Shown here: piece after piece, positions 24,219 to 36,933 of the stretch
Layout: each line of letters opens with the position of its first letter
How positions within the stretch are numbered: the stretch's first letter is position 1
Assembly (NCBI GenBank): GCA_014529385.2
Contig: CM043965.1
Location: 63,509,933 to 63,573,932 of the forward strand
Length of the DNA stretch: 64,000 bases
Direction of reading: 5' to 3'
Source: Adiantum capillus-veneris
Taxonomy: Eukaryota > Streptophyta > Polypodiopsida > Polypodiales > Pteridaceae
Program-made: the position numbers and the translations under genes
The notes under the pieces: model-generated
What the model was told of the DNA's origin: nothing
What the model saw: only the letters and a program-made list of their open reading frames with translations
Databases searched by the model: none

Positions 24219-24712
24219 ATGGATCCTAAAGTGACGCTTGAATGCTTTAGAAACATAAATGAGGTTTTTGTCATATTATTCAACAATATGGAAACACGAT
24301 TATCAAGGGATGCAAGGAAATTTTTTTATTTAGAAATTGGGACCAAAATCTTTGCAATTCTAGAAAACACAACTTGCTGGAAGAATGTTGATTGTAGTTA
24401 CCTTACCCGTTATCCTTCCATTAGTTCTTTATTTACATTGATTGTAGTCCAAGAGACTAGTTTTCCAACTTCAGGCTACTTCAAATCAGAATGTGGTTTA
24501 GTCTAGAAGATATGTTCTACTACTTGGCAATGTGCTCCCAAATACTGAGAATTGTCAAAGTCGCCAAGAAGTTTGAAGCTCTTGGAGCTGTCATAGGGAA
24601 AGAAAAGCTAGAAGATAAATTTATACCACACTGTTGCGTGGAAGGTTTGGGAGAATACTCAGTCATGACAGTTAGAAGAATATTTAGAGAGTTGAATCCA
24701 AAACATCAGTAA
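24219..24712 (+). pseudogene. G2 upstream reading frame a (unknown function)
   Basis: Lies between the primer-binding site and gag. An open stretch from 24219 (MDPKVTLECFRNINEVF) overlaps one in another frame, 24491-24712, ending VRRIFRELNPKHQ, so a frameshift probably separates parts of one former gene. No recognisable domain. Plant gypsy elements of the Ogre/Tat group carry an unrelated-looking extra ORF at this position, but G2 is not of that group. Confidence 0.4.
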
Positions 24713-24839
24713 TACTATAATAAAAGCATAAAAATCAATGTTTTATAAATAAAGAGCATAGACTCAATTTTGGTTCACATGTGTACTAAGGCTTTTCTCT
24801 CCTCGTCTTGTTTTTAGATGGATCTTCTTAATTGCCTAG

Positions 24840-25555
24840 ATGAATTCCCAAGCAATTTTTTATGAAAAGTCTTTTTCAGCTATGCGATCGGATTCAATAT
24901 TCATTGGGGAGTTGAAGTGGTTTGAGCTTCAAAGAGGGACTAGAGATTACCTTGTTCCAAACACTTATGTGGCATGGGAGTTGTATGTTAAAGCCCAAGA
25001 TGAAGATTGGACTCAAGTGCCTGATAGGTATATGATTGACCCACAACTCTGGTTCAAGGAAAAGATCTAGGAAGGCGACGTCAAAGTACACGGATATGTT
25101 CTTTACCTTAACCCGTGCTCGCTTCTGGACATACCAAGACGAGAGATCATTCTTAGTAAGAAGGCCCTCATGCTAAATCAAACATATGGCTTATGTGAAA
25201 AAGGCATAATCAAAGTTTGGAAGAAGTCAAATGGAGGCAACCATTTCTATTATGTACCTTAAGAGACTGGTTCAATATAGTCTATGGACCTATTTTTAAA
25301 TACAATCCTCACAATGTCACTATTACCTTTGATGACTATGAGAAGCCTAGATGTAGCAGTGACTTTGCTCAGACACATCCAATGACAGTGAAATTGAGTA
25401 GATATTTTTATAGAAATGATGTACATGAAGGACACGCTCATGTAAACTGCTTTGATGCAATATCGCCCACGTGCGTATCTCAAGGGGAAGAATGGTATGA
25501 GAAGAAGGATGTGAATATTAGTGCACAAGTTAAAGTTCTAAACTTTGAAACTTGA
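24840..25555 (+). pseudogene. G2 upstream reading frame b (unknown function)
   Basis: Readable from 24840 (MNSQAIFYEKSFSAMRSD) through GELKWFELQRGTRDYLVPN and WTQVPDRYMIDPQLWF, one stop at about 25068, then GDVKVHGYVLYLNPC to a stop at 25259. From 25217 another frame continues with LRDWFNIVYGPIFKYN to VSQGEEWYEKKDVN. It looks like one ~230-residue, aromatic-rich protein broken by one stop and one frameshift. I do not recognise the family. A pyrimidine-rich AG (TTGTTTTTAG at 24808-24817) upstream could be a splice acceptor. Confidence 0.4.
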
Positions 25556-26028
25556 GGTACAAAAAATATAAGGGTAGAACCTCTGTTATAAGAACGAAGA
25601 ATTGGCTATTAGGACTCTTTCGTATTTATGTATCTTACTAAGAGCACCATGTGTCTTTTTGGCTCTTATGGTTATAAAAAATTGATTTTGATATGATTCA
25701 TATTGTTTCAAGGTCATAAAATTCAAGCTTTGATCTTTTGTTTTGTCATTCTAACTAGCTTGAGTGATGTGGTGTGCGTGTAGATGATCGATATCTTACC
25801 TTGAGGGATATGAAAAAATATATTTTCTCGAATATTCAGACATGAGTGGAAGTGCAACGACTTGTCATGACCACACATGATGGGAAAGAGAAGAGAATGT
25901 TATTATCCATGGATTGTATTGTGCGTAATGCATTCCAAGCTTGGTACCATTACGATGCAAGAAACCCCGAATTTATACCACCCAAACATAAACCCTCACC
26001 CGTTGGGACTATTCAATGTATTTAGTCC

Positions 26029-26650
26029 ATGTTGGAAAAGGAGATCATTGTCACTAACCAAATGTTGTATATAAATGTTTATGAACTTACCCTGAGACCG
26101 ACAAAGGATACTTGGATATCTAGGAACATACTTCCCTTAGTAATGGCTACGGGATGTTTCAGAATTGTCATGTTCAATGTATGGGGCCATCAATGCCAGA
26201 CCAATGACCAACATTCCCTTAATCCGACACCTTGGAAGTTTTTCTTTGACTTGTTTGGAAATCCATAATCCACAATCCTCACCATGTAAAAATTTTATAC
26301 AATGCCTATAACAAACCCATTGCCTCGTAGATTGTGTGAACATACACAACTCTAATGGATGGGACACATCGGATGTGTTTTCTAAAGAATCTGCTTACTT
26401 TGACGACTACTGCGGTTACAAAAAGGCAATAATTCACAGCGAAATGGGAGTACCTGTAACTAATTTACTCAGTAATTGTATGATTCACATGCCAATGAAA
26501 AAATTGTTTCAACCAAAGATCAAGGAAGATTATTGGGATCAACCGTCCGATATACTCCAAGAATGGGATAACTATGATCCATTGGTGGACATATGTCACA
26601 ATGGGTACTACTGGGTATATTATGTCAGAGACATTAGGATTTATTAGAAA
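26029..26650 (+). pseudogene. G2 upstream reading frame c (unknown function)
   Basis: Open stretches at 26029-26268 and 26336-26647 (SAYFDDYCGYKKAIIHSEMG, then IKEDYWDQPSDILQEWDNYD). Aromatic-rich like frame b and possibly its continuation or a duplicated module. No known domain. Ends about 190 bases before gag. Confidence 0.3.
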
Positions 26651-26840
26651 CTTTAGAGACACTTTTTAGTTTTGGGACCCCAATTTTCTTTTGCAATGAA
26701 GAAATTGATTTAATTTATCTGTTATTTATTCTCCTACTTTCTTGTCTTATTCTCAACTGTCTATTTTATTTTGCTAAAAGGACTTTGAGCGGACTAGAAT
26801 ATTGTACTAATCCTTGGTTGATATGGTGCATTAAGTTACC

Positions 26841-27821
26841 ATGTCTCCTAGAGGAAATGCGACTGCTGCTAACACTAATGTGCCTATTTCTCCTCAACAA
26901 GCCATCATTGATAGAGACATCGATGCTATGCTTTGCCAATCTCAACCTAGAAACTTTAGCGAGGAAGGAAAAATTCTTAAAGATTGGATTGAATGCATGG
27001 ATGATTACTTTGATTTGGCTCATTCATATGGAGAGAACAAAGCTATTATTGTTAAGTTCAAATTTGAAAAGACAATCAAGCATTGGTGGACAGACCATTG
27101 CACAGAGAACAATGTTGACCCTAATGCAACAACCTGGGATTATCTCAAGACTTAGCTCAAGAAGAAATATCAGAACAAAGTTTATCATTTGGATTGTATG
27201 AATGAGTTTCTTGATTGTACTCAAGGAACCAAAGATCTGGAATCATACTATCAACACTTCTTGACCCTTGTCAAGTATGCTCTAGTAGGGATGACTCAAG
27301 AGGTCAAGGTATCTCTATTCACCTTAGGGTTACATAATCCTATGAAGACTAGACTCCAGAATCTTTGTACTACAACCTTTGCAGATATCCTTGATGCAGG
27401 AAAACCTATTGAGCTAGAGTTATCCAATTGCAAAAAGGGAAAACTAGAACCTGCTCTTGTTCGTGAAGTCGAAAGACCTCGTCCCAAAAAGAAACAAAGG
27501 TTTGGAAATTCACATCAAAGGAGAGAGAGCTTATTACATATGAAGGCAAGACGAGATCATTTGTGTTATACTTGTCCTGATCCTGACCATCAGTCCAAAG
27601 ATTGTCCACTTAACAATTCAAGCTTTACAGGATTGGTTGACAATTATGAACCCAGGAACTTCAACCCAAATCAAAATTTTGGGAATTTTAGACCTACAAC
27701 GCCTACAACTCAACGGAATTTCAATCAACAGAACTCAAACAAAATTAGTGATAACCTCAAAACTAAGGAAACTTTAGACCATGCAATCCACCTTTTTTCC
27801 AAAACGGACACCCGCCAATAA
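26841..27821 (+). pseudogene. G2 gag (capsid and nucleocapsid)
   Basis: Starts ATG (MSPRGNATAANTN) and stays in one frame to 27821 with a single internal TAG at 27153. The capsid region reads ILKDWIECMDDYFDLAHSYG and HWWTDHC, followed by a retrotransposon-gag-like ESYYQHFLTLVKYALVG segment. A basic region precedes a CCHC zinc knuckle, CYTCPDPDHQSKDC (about 27568-27610), the RNA-binding nucleocapsid finger. The tail is Asn/Gln-rich. A related gag lies at 46340. It would assemble virus-like particles if intact; the TAG prevents a full product unless read through. Confidence 0.82.
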
Positions 27822-28019
27822 CAACAAACAACAACAACAACAATAACAATAGGAATAACTTTAACCATTAACCTCATCTAGGAGGAGGAGAAAATCAAAG
27901 GCCTCAAGAAAAACCTCAAGTTAATAGAGCTCAAGGTGCTATAGGCGAAGGGTATCAAGCAAATGTGTATGTTCATGCTGAATTGAACATCAGAGAGTGA
28001 ATGAATAATTGTCAGTAAT

Positions 28020-28320
28020 TCAAACCCAGCAGAGTATCAAGGCAACCATTTTACCTTATTGGTTGATTCTAAGAGTACACATTCTATTATATCTCCTAGG
28101 TGCATCAAAAATCTCATTTTTCTTAAACACCTTGATTTAAACCTTACACGGAATTAGCTACGGGTAGGAAGGTTAAATCTTCTACTTCAGTGGGTAACTT
28201 GAATTTTGGATGGTCACAACACTTTTACAAACTTTAGAGTCTTACCCATAAGAGTCTATGATGGAATCCTAGGAATGGATTGGCTTAAGGCCAATGATCC
28301 TCACATGCATTGTAAGGATG
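28020..28320 (+). pseudogene. G2 protease domain
   Basis: In the gag frame after a broken gap: FTLLVDSKSTHSIIS corresponds to the retropepsin active site (D-S-G-S-T-H normally, here D-S-K), and YDGILGMDWL is the conserved second half of plant gypsy proteases. Two internal stops and the Gly-to-Lys change mean the enzyme is dead. Confidence 0.75.
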
Positions 28321-28610
28321 CTTGTAAATAACCAAAACTCTAGAGTTACAATTACTAAGAAACGAGGGAAACCTAAACTTAAACTAGTGAACTTTACCAA
28401 ACTTATGAAGAGTCATAGGAATAATGAAACAATTTACACAATAAAGCTTAACCCTAAGGAGAGGAGGTTGCTTCACCAGAACTAGAATGGATAACGAAAT
28501 TTGATGATGGATTTTTTGAGGAAATTTCATAGTTATCGCCTAAGCGTAAAGTTGATCATGCAATAGAGCTTATTCTAGGAGCTCAACCATTTGCTCGTAC
28601 GCCATACACA

Positions 28611-29482
28611 ATGTCGATACTTGAATCTATAGAACTCAAGGAGCAACTTACTCAACTTCTTAAACAAGGCTTCATACGACCTAGTGTTTCTCCATGGACT
28701 ACTCTTATTCTCTTTAATAGGAAGAAGGATGGTACTCTACGTCTTTGTATTGATTATCATGGATTGAATCAGGTAACGGTCAAGAATAAGTATGAAATAC
28801 TAAGGATTGATGAGTTACTTAATCAATTACATGGAGCTTCTATCTTCACAAAAATTAATCTTAAGTCAGGTTACTACCAAATCCAAATCAAGGAAGAGGA
28901 TATACCAAAGACATGATTCAACACTCATTTTGGACATTATGAATTTACAATTATGCCTTTTGGACTTACAGATGCTCCTACAACTTTTATTAGTCTCATG
29001 ACCGACGTGTTTTGAGAGTATCTTGATGATTTTGTTCTTGTCTTCTTTGATGATATCATGGTTTACTCAGGAAACAAAGAAGAACATGAACAACATGTGC
29101 AACGAGTACTTGAACTTCTGCGTCAAAATCAACTTTATGCTAAACGTAGTAAATGTACCTTCTTCACTGACAAGGTGGATTATTTGGGACTTATTGTATC
29201 CAAGGATGGTCTTTCTACTAATCTAAGTAAGATCAAAGTTATTGTAGCTTGGCCTACGTCAAAATTAGTAAAAGAAGTATGTGGATTTCTTGGTTTAACA
29301 TGATGGTATCGTACTTTTATTGAAGGCTATGCTAAAATTGTATCTCCATTGACTAATACACTTAAGAAGGCTAAAGTGTTTACTTAGAATGAACATGCTC
29401 GAGCGAGTTTTGAGAGACTCAAATAAGCTTTGGTGAATGCTCCAATACTAACAGCTTCTGAACTTCTCAAAGACATTCACTG
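28611..29482 (+). pseudogene. G2 reverse transcriptase
   Basis: In one frame from 28611 with stops at about 28914, 29013 and 29301. Landmarks in order: [58 protein letters not shown] and the catalytic FFDDIMVYS (F-x-D-D form), then VDYLGLIVSKDG and FLGLT. Length and order match Ty3/gypsy RT. The domain would copy element RNA into DNA. Confidence 0.85.
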
Positions 29483-29690
29483 TGCTCATTGATGCAAGTG
29501 GACAAGAAATTGGTAGCGCTCTATCTCAAGAAGGAAGGCCAATAGCTTATGAATCTCGTAAGTTACATACACATGAGTTGAATTATCCTACACATGACTT
29601 GCAATTATTGGTCGTTGTGCATGCTCTTAAAGTATGGAGACATTACCTTCTTGGAAGGAGATTTGAACTAAATATCGATTAAAAATTTCC
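29474..29690 (+). pseudogene. G2 RNase H
   Basis: In a different frame from RT: VLIDASGQEIGSALSQ, AYESRKLHTHELNYPTHDLQ, VVHALKVWRHYLLG and RFELNID, the usual gypsy RNase H motifs with the catalytic Asp and Glu present. A stop directly follows and the C-terminal part is unreadable. Confidence 0.8.
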
Positions 29691-30119
29691 TAAAGTGGAT
29701 CCACACCCAACCTGACCTTAAAATGCGGCAACAAAGATAGTTATTATGCAAATGTGATTTTGGAATTGAATATAAACTTGAAAAGGAAAACCTCGTGTCT
29801 AAGTAAGTAGAAAGAGTATTGTAACAACTATCACAATCTCTACTACCTCCTTAATTGACCTCATTCGAGAAGGTATGCCTTAGGATCCATAGTACATAAA
29901 AAGCTAGTACGTGATAAACTTAAATAATCGCACAAAAAAGAAAGAGAGGCAAATCAAAGGCTTCCATGTTCAAGAGAATGATCTTTACTTCAAAAACCAT
30001 CTTTGTATCCCAAATCAAGGTGGGATCAAGCTTCAAATACTACAAGAAGCTCACGATATACCTACTCTGCAGGACATCGATGATACATTAAAACTTACAC
30101 TACTGTAAGAAAAAGTTTT

Positions 30120-30740
30120 TTTCACTAGAACTAAAGCGTGATTTATTGAACTATGCTACAAGATGTTTAATGTGTCAATGTATTAAAGCTGAACGAGTTT
30201 GATACCCCAATAAGATTCAACCTATTGATGCACCACAAATGGAATGGGAATGCATATCCATGGATTTCATTTCAGGACTTCCTACATCTCTGGGATATGA
30301 CTCAATTTTTGTGGTTTTTGATATGCTTACAAAAATGACCAATTTGTTTTCAGTTAAGACACCATTTACGGCTAAGGATATAACTGAAGTCTTGATGGAA
30401 ATGTGTCTTCATGTATCATGGTTTACCTCGTCGTATAATTTTTTATCGTGATGCAAAGTTCACCTCAAATTTTTGGAAAGTTTTATTCTCAGTTATATGT
30501 ACCCAGTTGGCCTTTAGTACTGCTTATCACCCTCAAACTGATGGGCAGACAGAAAGGACCAATCAAATCATTGAAGAGATGTTAAGAGCTTATTGTATGC
30601 ATGAGCATGGAAAATGGACTAGATATTTGTAATTGGTTGAATTTTTGTATGATTCCTCATCCTAACACTCAATTAGGATGTCTCCTTTTCAAGTGTTGTA
30701 TGGACAAGAGTGTTTTACTCCACTAAAATGGACAGACCCT
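30120..30740 (+). pseudogene. G2 integrase
   Basis: The Cys pair of the zinc finger (CLMCQCIKAE) precedes WECISMDFISGLP with the first catalytic Asp. The second Asp is in FYRDAKFTSNFW in another frame, and the Glu in TDGQTERTNQIIEEML. At least one frameshift (near 30411-30451) and a stop at about 30630 inactivate it. Confidence 0.8.
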
Positions 30741-30885
30741 CTCATACGGGTTCAAGCATCCAAAGAAATGTTGGATGAAATGCAACTTCAGACCGATTAT
30801 ACGATAAGATATTAAGACTGGTCAAGGTAGACATAAAAGTTATGTTGACCCTAAACGATCTACTTGACACTTTGAAGAAGGAGAT

Positions 30886-31296
30886 ATGGTATTTTTGAGA
30901 GTGAAGCCCAAACATAGCTCTTTACCAATGGGTAAATGTAAGAAGCTTAGTGCCAGATCTTGTGGACCTTTTGTGATCATAGAGAGGATCAATGATCAAG
31001 CTTACAAACTCTTGTTACCACCACACATAAAGGTATATGATTTTTTTTACGTCAGCTTTCTCAAGAGGTATACACTTGATCCACATCACATTCTTGATGA
31101 TTCTCTATTATCTATCTATACTGATGGAACTTTTGAAGTATATCATGAAGTGATACTTCAAAGTAGAAATAAGTCTCTTCGTAATCGGACCATTATTGAG
31201 CACCTTGTTAAATGGTCAACATATCCTGAGGAAGATGCTACTTGGGAACGTGATGATGTAGTGAGACTAAATTACCCAGAATTCATGTCGAGGTGA
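30886..31296 (+). pseudogene. G2 integrase C-terminal region with chromodomain-like tail
   Basis: An uninterrupted 136-codon stretch. First the GPFVIIERINDQAYKLLLP segment with FYVSFLKRY, then VYHEVILQSRN and IEHLVKWSTYPEEDATWE, a chromodomain-like sequence (L-V-K-W...P-x-E-x-x-T-W-E). This places G2 with the chromoviruses, whose chromodomain is thought to guide insertion to heterochromatin. Confidence 0.82.
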
Positions 31297-31316
31297 GGAT
31301 ACCTCAAAATTTTCAA

Positions 31317-31327
31317 GTGTAGGAGGA
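31317..31327 (+). other. Polypurine tract of G2
   Basis: GTGTAGGAGGA lies directly before the TG of the 3' LTR. Confidence 0.65.
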
Positions 31328-34300
31328 TGTAAGATCCCCAATTTTTGAAGCTCTTTTAGAAATAAGAAAAATAGATTCCAACGTCAATTTGCTAGATTTT
31401 GATTTAAAAATGATTGTTTGACATTATTGTAAGGTTCTAAAGTGAAAGCAAGGTCGTTTCCATGTTTCAGTAGGTTAGACGGACGTTCGGTTTAATTTTT
31501 AAAAAAATCTTTTGCATGTTTTTAATGCTTTTTGATGCCTTTTTACAAAAAGAAGGGCCGGATTCTTAATCTACGAGTTTCTGGAAAGCTATGGTTCAAT
31601 TTTCTAAAAATCAGCTTTTCAAGCGCTTTTCAGGTATTTTTTTAGCTTTTCATGGTTTTTAGTGCTTTTTAGTGAAAAGCAAGTCCGCTTTCTTATTCCA
31701 GTGGTGGACGAGGAGAACACGTGGTTCAATTTTTTATTTTTTATTTTTTATAAATACCTATTTTTAGCTTTTCATGCTTTTTTGACATTTTTGAAAAGCA
31801 ACGTGCTTTTTGAGATGACCTAAATATAAAAATATTATTTTAGTCTTCGTCGGATTTAAAAATGACCATCTGAAAAAAGGGGATAAAATAAAATTTTTAT
31901 GGAATTTTCTTTATAAAAAGCAATATCGTAAATATGTAGGGGCAGTATGAGAAAGTATAATTATGTCGGAGCATCACGGTGTGGCATAGTCTACTATCGG
32001 CTTCATTAATTGCAGGAATACTAACCGGTTAGTCCATTTTTACTACAAAAATTGAATGGTAAGTGAGAAAGTTGACCACCAAAAGCTAAGCCATGTTTTA
32101 GCAAAGTTCCAAAAAGTAGGAAGCTAATCAAGCTTGAAGAGAGGGCGCTCACGACTGGCTTGAGGCTTACTCCAACTTTTTGCAATGCCTATAAAATCAC
32201 CTGCAAGCCTCAATTTTTAGTGTTGTCAATTGCATCCACTATCGCAAGGCTATACGTACCTATTATATGGAGTGGTGTAAACTCTTCATCACCATCTCCA
32301 GAAGCTCTTCTCTCTCGTTTACGAGAAGAAGAAGAAGAAGAATACTCTCTCTCTCTACTTGCTTACAATCTCCTCTTTTGTTTCACAGTGTACGCGTTCT
32401 CTGAAGGCTCTTGTGTGAAAACCTCTATGTAGCTCTCATCACGGCTCTCTTGTGAAATAGAAAGAAGCATTTTGACAGGATCTAATCAATTCTAAAGCAT
32501 GTGGAGAAGCTCTAAACTCCATAGCCATCATCTGTCTCTTTCTCTCTCTCTCTCTATGTTGTATTTTTTGAGTAGATACCCTCTTGGTGGTTGTTTTTTT
32601 GTATACGAGTATATGTATGGACTTGCTGAGTGTGTATGAGTTGCTCCATGACTATTTCATCATGCTTAACACACTGATTTATGCACACGATGTGTTTATG
32701 GTCATGTGCGTACATAAAAAGCGCTTTTCGTTTCATGTCACGTAAGAGGTAGGAACATTGTTTTGGTCATAACTCACAAACCATTATGAATCAGCCTGAA
32801 TGCTTTACATCAGAGATAAATCACATCATTTAGAACATTTTCTCCCTTGAGTGTCATTTGAAAATCATGCATGAGCTAAGAGTTATGGTAAAAAAATAGC
32901 TTGCTCTCCACTACACAGTCAATTTTTTGGACCCCAAGCTCTTTGGAGGACCACTATATAGATTCACTGGATGAGCAAACCCACTTAATCAATTAAAAAT
33001 CTTGATCAAACTTGATGATAAATGTATTTAGGTCTCCGTTATCACTTTGAGAATGCGAGTTATTAACTATTTCATAACCGGGTTTACCTAGGCGTGTAGG
33101 GGTGCTACCTTGTGGGAGTACCATATGACGTCGTGAGTTGACCGATCTATTTATATATGATTTATGGTTTATTTTGGTGAGTTTATTTCAAGTATTAGAT
33201 GTTCATAAACTTATGTGCGGGTATATGGTTAGTCAACATGAACCGTACAGACATATATGAATAAAGTGGCTTTCTTTTTGTGGTACTGTTTGTTGCATGA
33301 GTATCATATGGGAAAAATGATATGATAAAGTGTTAGTATATACTATGGATCTGAGCTTGATGCATTGGTTTGAGGTAAAACACTTTCATTTGCATGTTAT
33401 ATATGCACTTGAAAATGACAAAAAGTTGTTTTTCGTATATATGTGAAGTTATGGTTTATGGTCGACCTAAATACCAGAGCTGTTTTGCATCATTTTTATG
33501 TTGATGAAATGATATCATATGATGTATGAAACCTCACGAATAGACACGGATGCCTCATGTGCACGTGTATGATTGCTTTCCACCTTTCTAGGTCAAAACT
33601 AGCTATATGTGCTAGAGGGGTGAAGTGCAAATATGATGCATCAATTATGCATTATTGGATGTTGTCAGCATTGGATTTTGATATCATGTTTAGTTGCTGG
33701 TTGGACTTATTTTATGCATAGAAGTTTCATGTCTTAAGCGCCATGTACGTGCCAGGGCTCAATTTGATTGCAGTGGATATGTCAAACTCCAAGTGTGAGA
33801 GTTGGTTCAATATGAATATGGTTTATGGTTAAGGACCGAGATTTCTCATGGATTATCATTGTGGTTTTGATTGTGGAAGCCGGTGTGGCTCTTGAAACTT
33901 TTTTCTGGATATGGTTATGTTGCAAATTTTTTTGAGGCCATGTTATGTTCTAAAGGGGTTGTGCCTCACCCCGATTTAGGTGGAGTGCTCACCCATATGA
34001 TGTGATTGGATTATAATTTATGGTTTGAGAATTTAATCATGCACTGATTTGGATGGTTTATAATAGACGTGTAAGGGTAGAGACCCTGTACAGTCTGATT
34101 GCTCGTAAAAAATTATTTGTGCATATGGAAGATGCTATTGTGATTGGAGTCATGTGTTATGTTTCTCATGGCAGTGTCACTGCAAGACTATGATTACCTA
34201 TATCTCTTAGACTTAGATAAAATGGTCATTGACCTGGGGATTTGCTGGATTGATGGTGTTGCCTTGGTCTTCTTTTTTGTTAGGATCATCTTTACGGTTA

Positions 34301-35082
34301 GTGCATTGGGGGTTGAACAACCTACACGGCTAACACATCAAGGATCTTGTCTTGGCTTTGCCTAAACACCTGATGTTGAGCATTGAAGAGGTGTGACACC
34401 TAAACTGGTATGGTTGGAGCTGATACCCTACCACCTACTAGTATTTGGGATCCTTTCAGAGCCCGAGTTCATGGAGGGAGGTGAAGCGGCCTCAGCCTGT
34501 GTGTCTGGCTCAGGTAGGCTGGAGGTGTTATGGCTCGCTCTTGACGAAATGAAATTGTCTCTGTTCGTAAATGGATGGATGGATCGGTCGATCCCTACAA
34601 AGGATCCAGTGCTTTGCTAGTTATTTTGTTATACTTTTATTGTGATATTATGGTATACCCAAATTTTATTATTGCATTAATACATGGTTACTTGTTTCAT
34701 TTAGTGTGGCATTTAAAGGTTCTCTGTTGTCATGCTCTTGTGTCTATGCACACTCTATTTCACCCTCCACTATATTCTCTCTCTCTCTCTCTCTCTCTCT
34801 ATTCCCACAATGTGATGTACACATATATTCACACTCCACAATGTGATTTTTCTTGAGTATGCTTCATTCATAACACCCATTCAGAGGTAGCACTAGCCAC
34901 TACGTCCTCTGGATGCAGTCTGGCTTATGGCCTAAATTCCATGCTAGGTCGGACGTTGAGAAATCCTCCCCTATGAAAATTCTTCTGCAACTCCAATGTT
35001 TAATGGAAATTGTATATAAAAAAACGGATAAAGTTGTAAATCGTGTATATTGTGCATAGACCTATGGGAGGGGTATCTTTCA
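31328..35082 (+). repeat. G2 3' LTR (3755 bp, uninterrupted)
   Basis: Starts TGTAAGATCCCC and ends GTATCTTTCA. Aligns with the two pieces of the 5' LTR. At 3.75 kb it is unusually long for a gypsy LTR. No reading frame is conserved between the two LTRs, so coding content is unlikely. Confidence 0.93.
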
Positions 35083-35087
35083 TAAAG
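35083..35087. repeat. Target-site duplication of G2, right
   Basis: TAAAG, partner of GAAAG at 15012-15016. Confidence 0.75.
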
Positions 35088-36637
35088 TGTATCAACAATG
35101 TTAAAGAATTGCCATTTGTGGTAGTGAGCATAAATTTTTCAAGTCCTTTGACCAAATAAGAGGCATTGTTTGCACAAGTGATTGTATTCCCATGAGGGAC
35201 AACCTCAAGAGAGGTAAACAAGTCATGATCAAAAGTAATGTGGTTTGTAGCAACACTATTAAAGTACCACACATGTGAATCTACAACAACTGACATACAT
35301 GCATCATGGATAGAAGGATCATAAGTGCCCTAGGGGTTCCACCTTTCAAAAATACCTATAGCACGTGCATTCAAGAGTTATTTTTTAAAACACCTCTACA
35401 CACACACACACACTTCATCATGAATTAAAAGGCCCCTCTTCCTTCATGGACCTGTAAACTTTTTTCAATTTTCCATTTTTATACTTCTCTTGTACATGTA
35501 ATTCTATAACTCTTTGGTATATTAAAAACCCCTCTAGGTGAACTTACGTGCTACACCTACGTATTATGAGGTGGACCCCCCGAGATAAGTGCACTTTGCA
35601 CTAAATTCCCACTCTCCATCTACATCAGCATCACAATCTCCTTTCACAAAAGATTTTACATCAGCATCACAGTCCATTTTCATAGAAGATTCTACAATTG
35701 CTGCACTTATAATGGAACCAACCTCTTTCTTCTTAGCCTCTTTTGCCTTCAATTTTGGACACTATTGATCAAGTGATCATTAATTTTACAATAACGACAA
35801 AACATCTTCTTTTTCCCTTTTCACTAGAGTTCCCAGACTAAGTGCTGCCAACAGAGGCATTAGGAACATGTGAATTTCCACTTGCAAAAGAACCATGAGA
35901 AGTGGCCACACATTGTTGCTACCACTTTTTCTTTGAGAAACAAAAAAAGCCTATTATATTGCACAATTTTTACCCCTGTTCTTTCTTGAAAGTGACTCTT
36001 GCAACATCAATATTCTCATAATGCATCAAACTTGAAAACATCAAGATTTCCTTGGGTCATAAGTCTCCAAGTACTAGCAAAAGTCTGATAAGAATTTGGC
36101 AAGGCATCAAGAATAGTCTGCACAAGGAAACTCTAATGACTTTTCCTCTTCAAAATTAAATTTCCCATTGATATCCTTGATACCAGGAAGGAAAGTGTCC
36201 ATTTCATCTTCCTCATGCAAAATCTTCAACTCTAGCTCTTTATGAAGCAATGGAATTTTATGACTTACATAAAGACCAACCATAATATCCCAAGCCTATT
36301 TAGCTAATTTAGTTGAGCAAATGTGAGGAGTAATAGTACACTTTACAAATAATGCAATTAATGTAGGAGTCTACGCATCTCTAACAACCCCACGAGCTTG
36401 CTCACCCATAGGCAAAACAACGCTATCAGCAACAATCTTGCCACCAAAACCTACAATATCCTCAACATTACCTGTATCCATAGAACCAGGACGTACATCA
36501 ATGCCCTGAACAACATTGCAAATTCCCTTTGACACTAGAACATGCTGCATCATGTAAGCCCACATTAGATAATTGTCCTCATCCAATTTATCCTTAATAG
36601 CAAACATCTTGAACACATATGTATTTTTGTCAGCCAT
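35083..36637 (-). pseudogene. C1 copia gag-protease remnant (minus strand)
   Basis: Starts at 36637 with MADKNTYVFKMF and DEDNYLMWAYMMQHVLVSKG, the N-terminal copia gag signature. A decayed UBN2-like gag body follows (HEEDEMDTFLPGIKD, about 36220-36160). The zinc knuckle at about 35815-35770 reads CRYCKINDHLINSV, with the last Cys lost. The protease at 35250-35090 reads WYFNSVATNHITFDHDLF (DSGATNH in active copies, here Asn-Ser-Val). It stops at the G2 target duplication and resumes at 15016. Many frame breaks. Confidence 0.82.
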
Positions 36638-36920
36638 GGAAAGTGCCTATACCTAATGTGAAAATTGCCTAAAAAGAGGAGAAACAAAGAGAAACCAACA
36701 TGTGCTATATAGCACAACCCAAAGAAGACTTTAAGAGACCTATTATGCAAAAAATGGCATTGACAAAAATATTGCACAAACTAAAAAAATTGATGGCGCA
36801 ATACTGTTTGTATTTGTTAAACTATTGATTCTCACTAGAGGCTAGAGCTCACCAAAATTTGAGAAAGTGAGTAGGTGTGTGATGGCAATGTTGGTGACTA
36901 AGCCTGGGAGGACACAACCT

Positions 36921-36933
36921 GCTCTAATACTAA
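36921..36933 (-). other. Decayed primer-binding site of C1
   Basis: On the minus strand TTAGTATTAGAGC follows the LTR end ...TTCCAACA. It matches TGGTATCAGAGC except for two transitions, and it lies ~290 bases upstream of the C1 gag start, as expected. Confidence 0.6.

Larger units (their letters stand above)
15017..35082 (+). mobile_element. Large Ty3/gypsy retrotransposon G2
   Basis: A complete but degenerate element of 20.07 kb, about 15 kb without its nested insertion. It has two homologous LTRs (TGTAAGATCCCC...TTTCA/TGTCA), a primer-binding site, extra reading frames upstream of gag, gag with a zinc knuckle, protease, RT, RNase H, integrase, a chromodomain-like tail and a purine tract. 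It sits inside copia element C1. Numerous stops and frame changes, many LTR differences and a mutated target duplication show it is old and immobile. Confidence 0.9.

Noticed and set aside
26785-27201. 138-codon plus-strand open frame overlapping gag
   Set aside because: It is in another frame from the clear gag reading with capsid motifs and zinc knuckle; a shadow.
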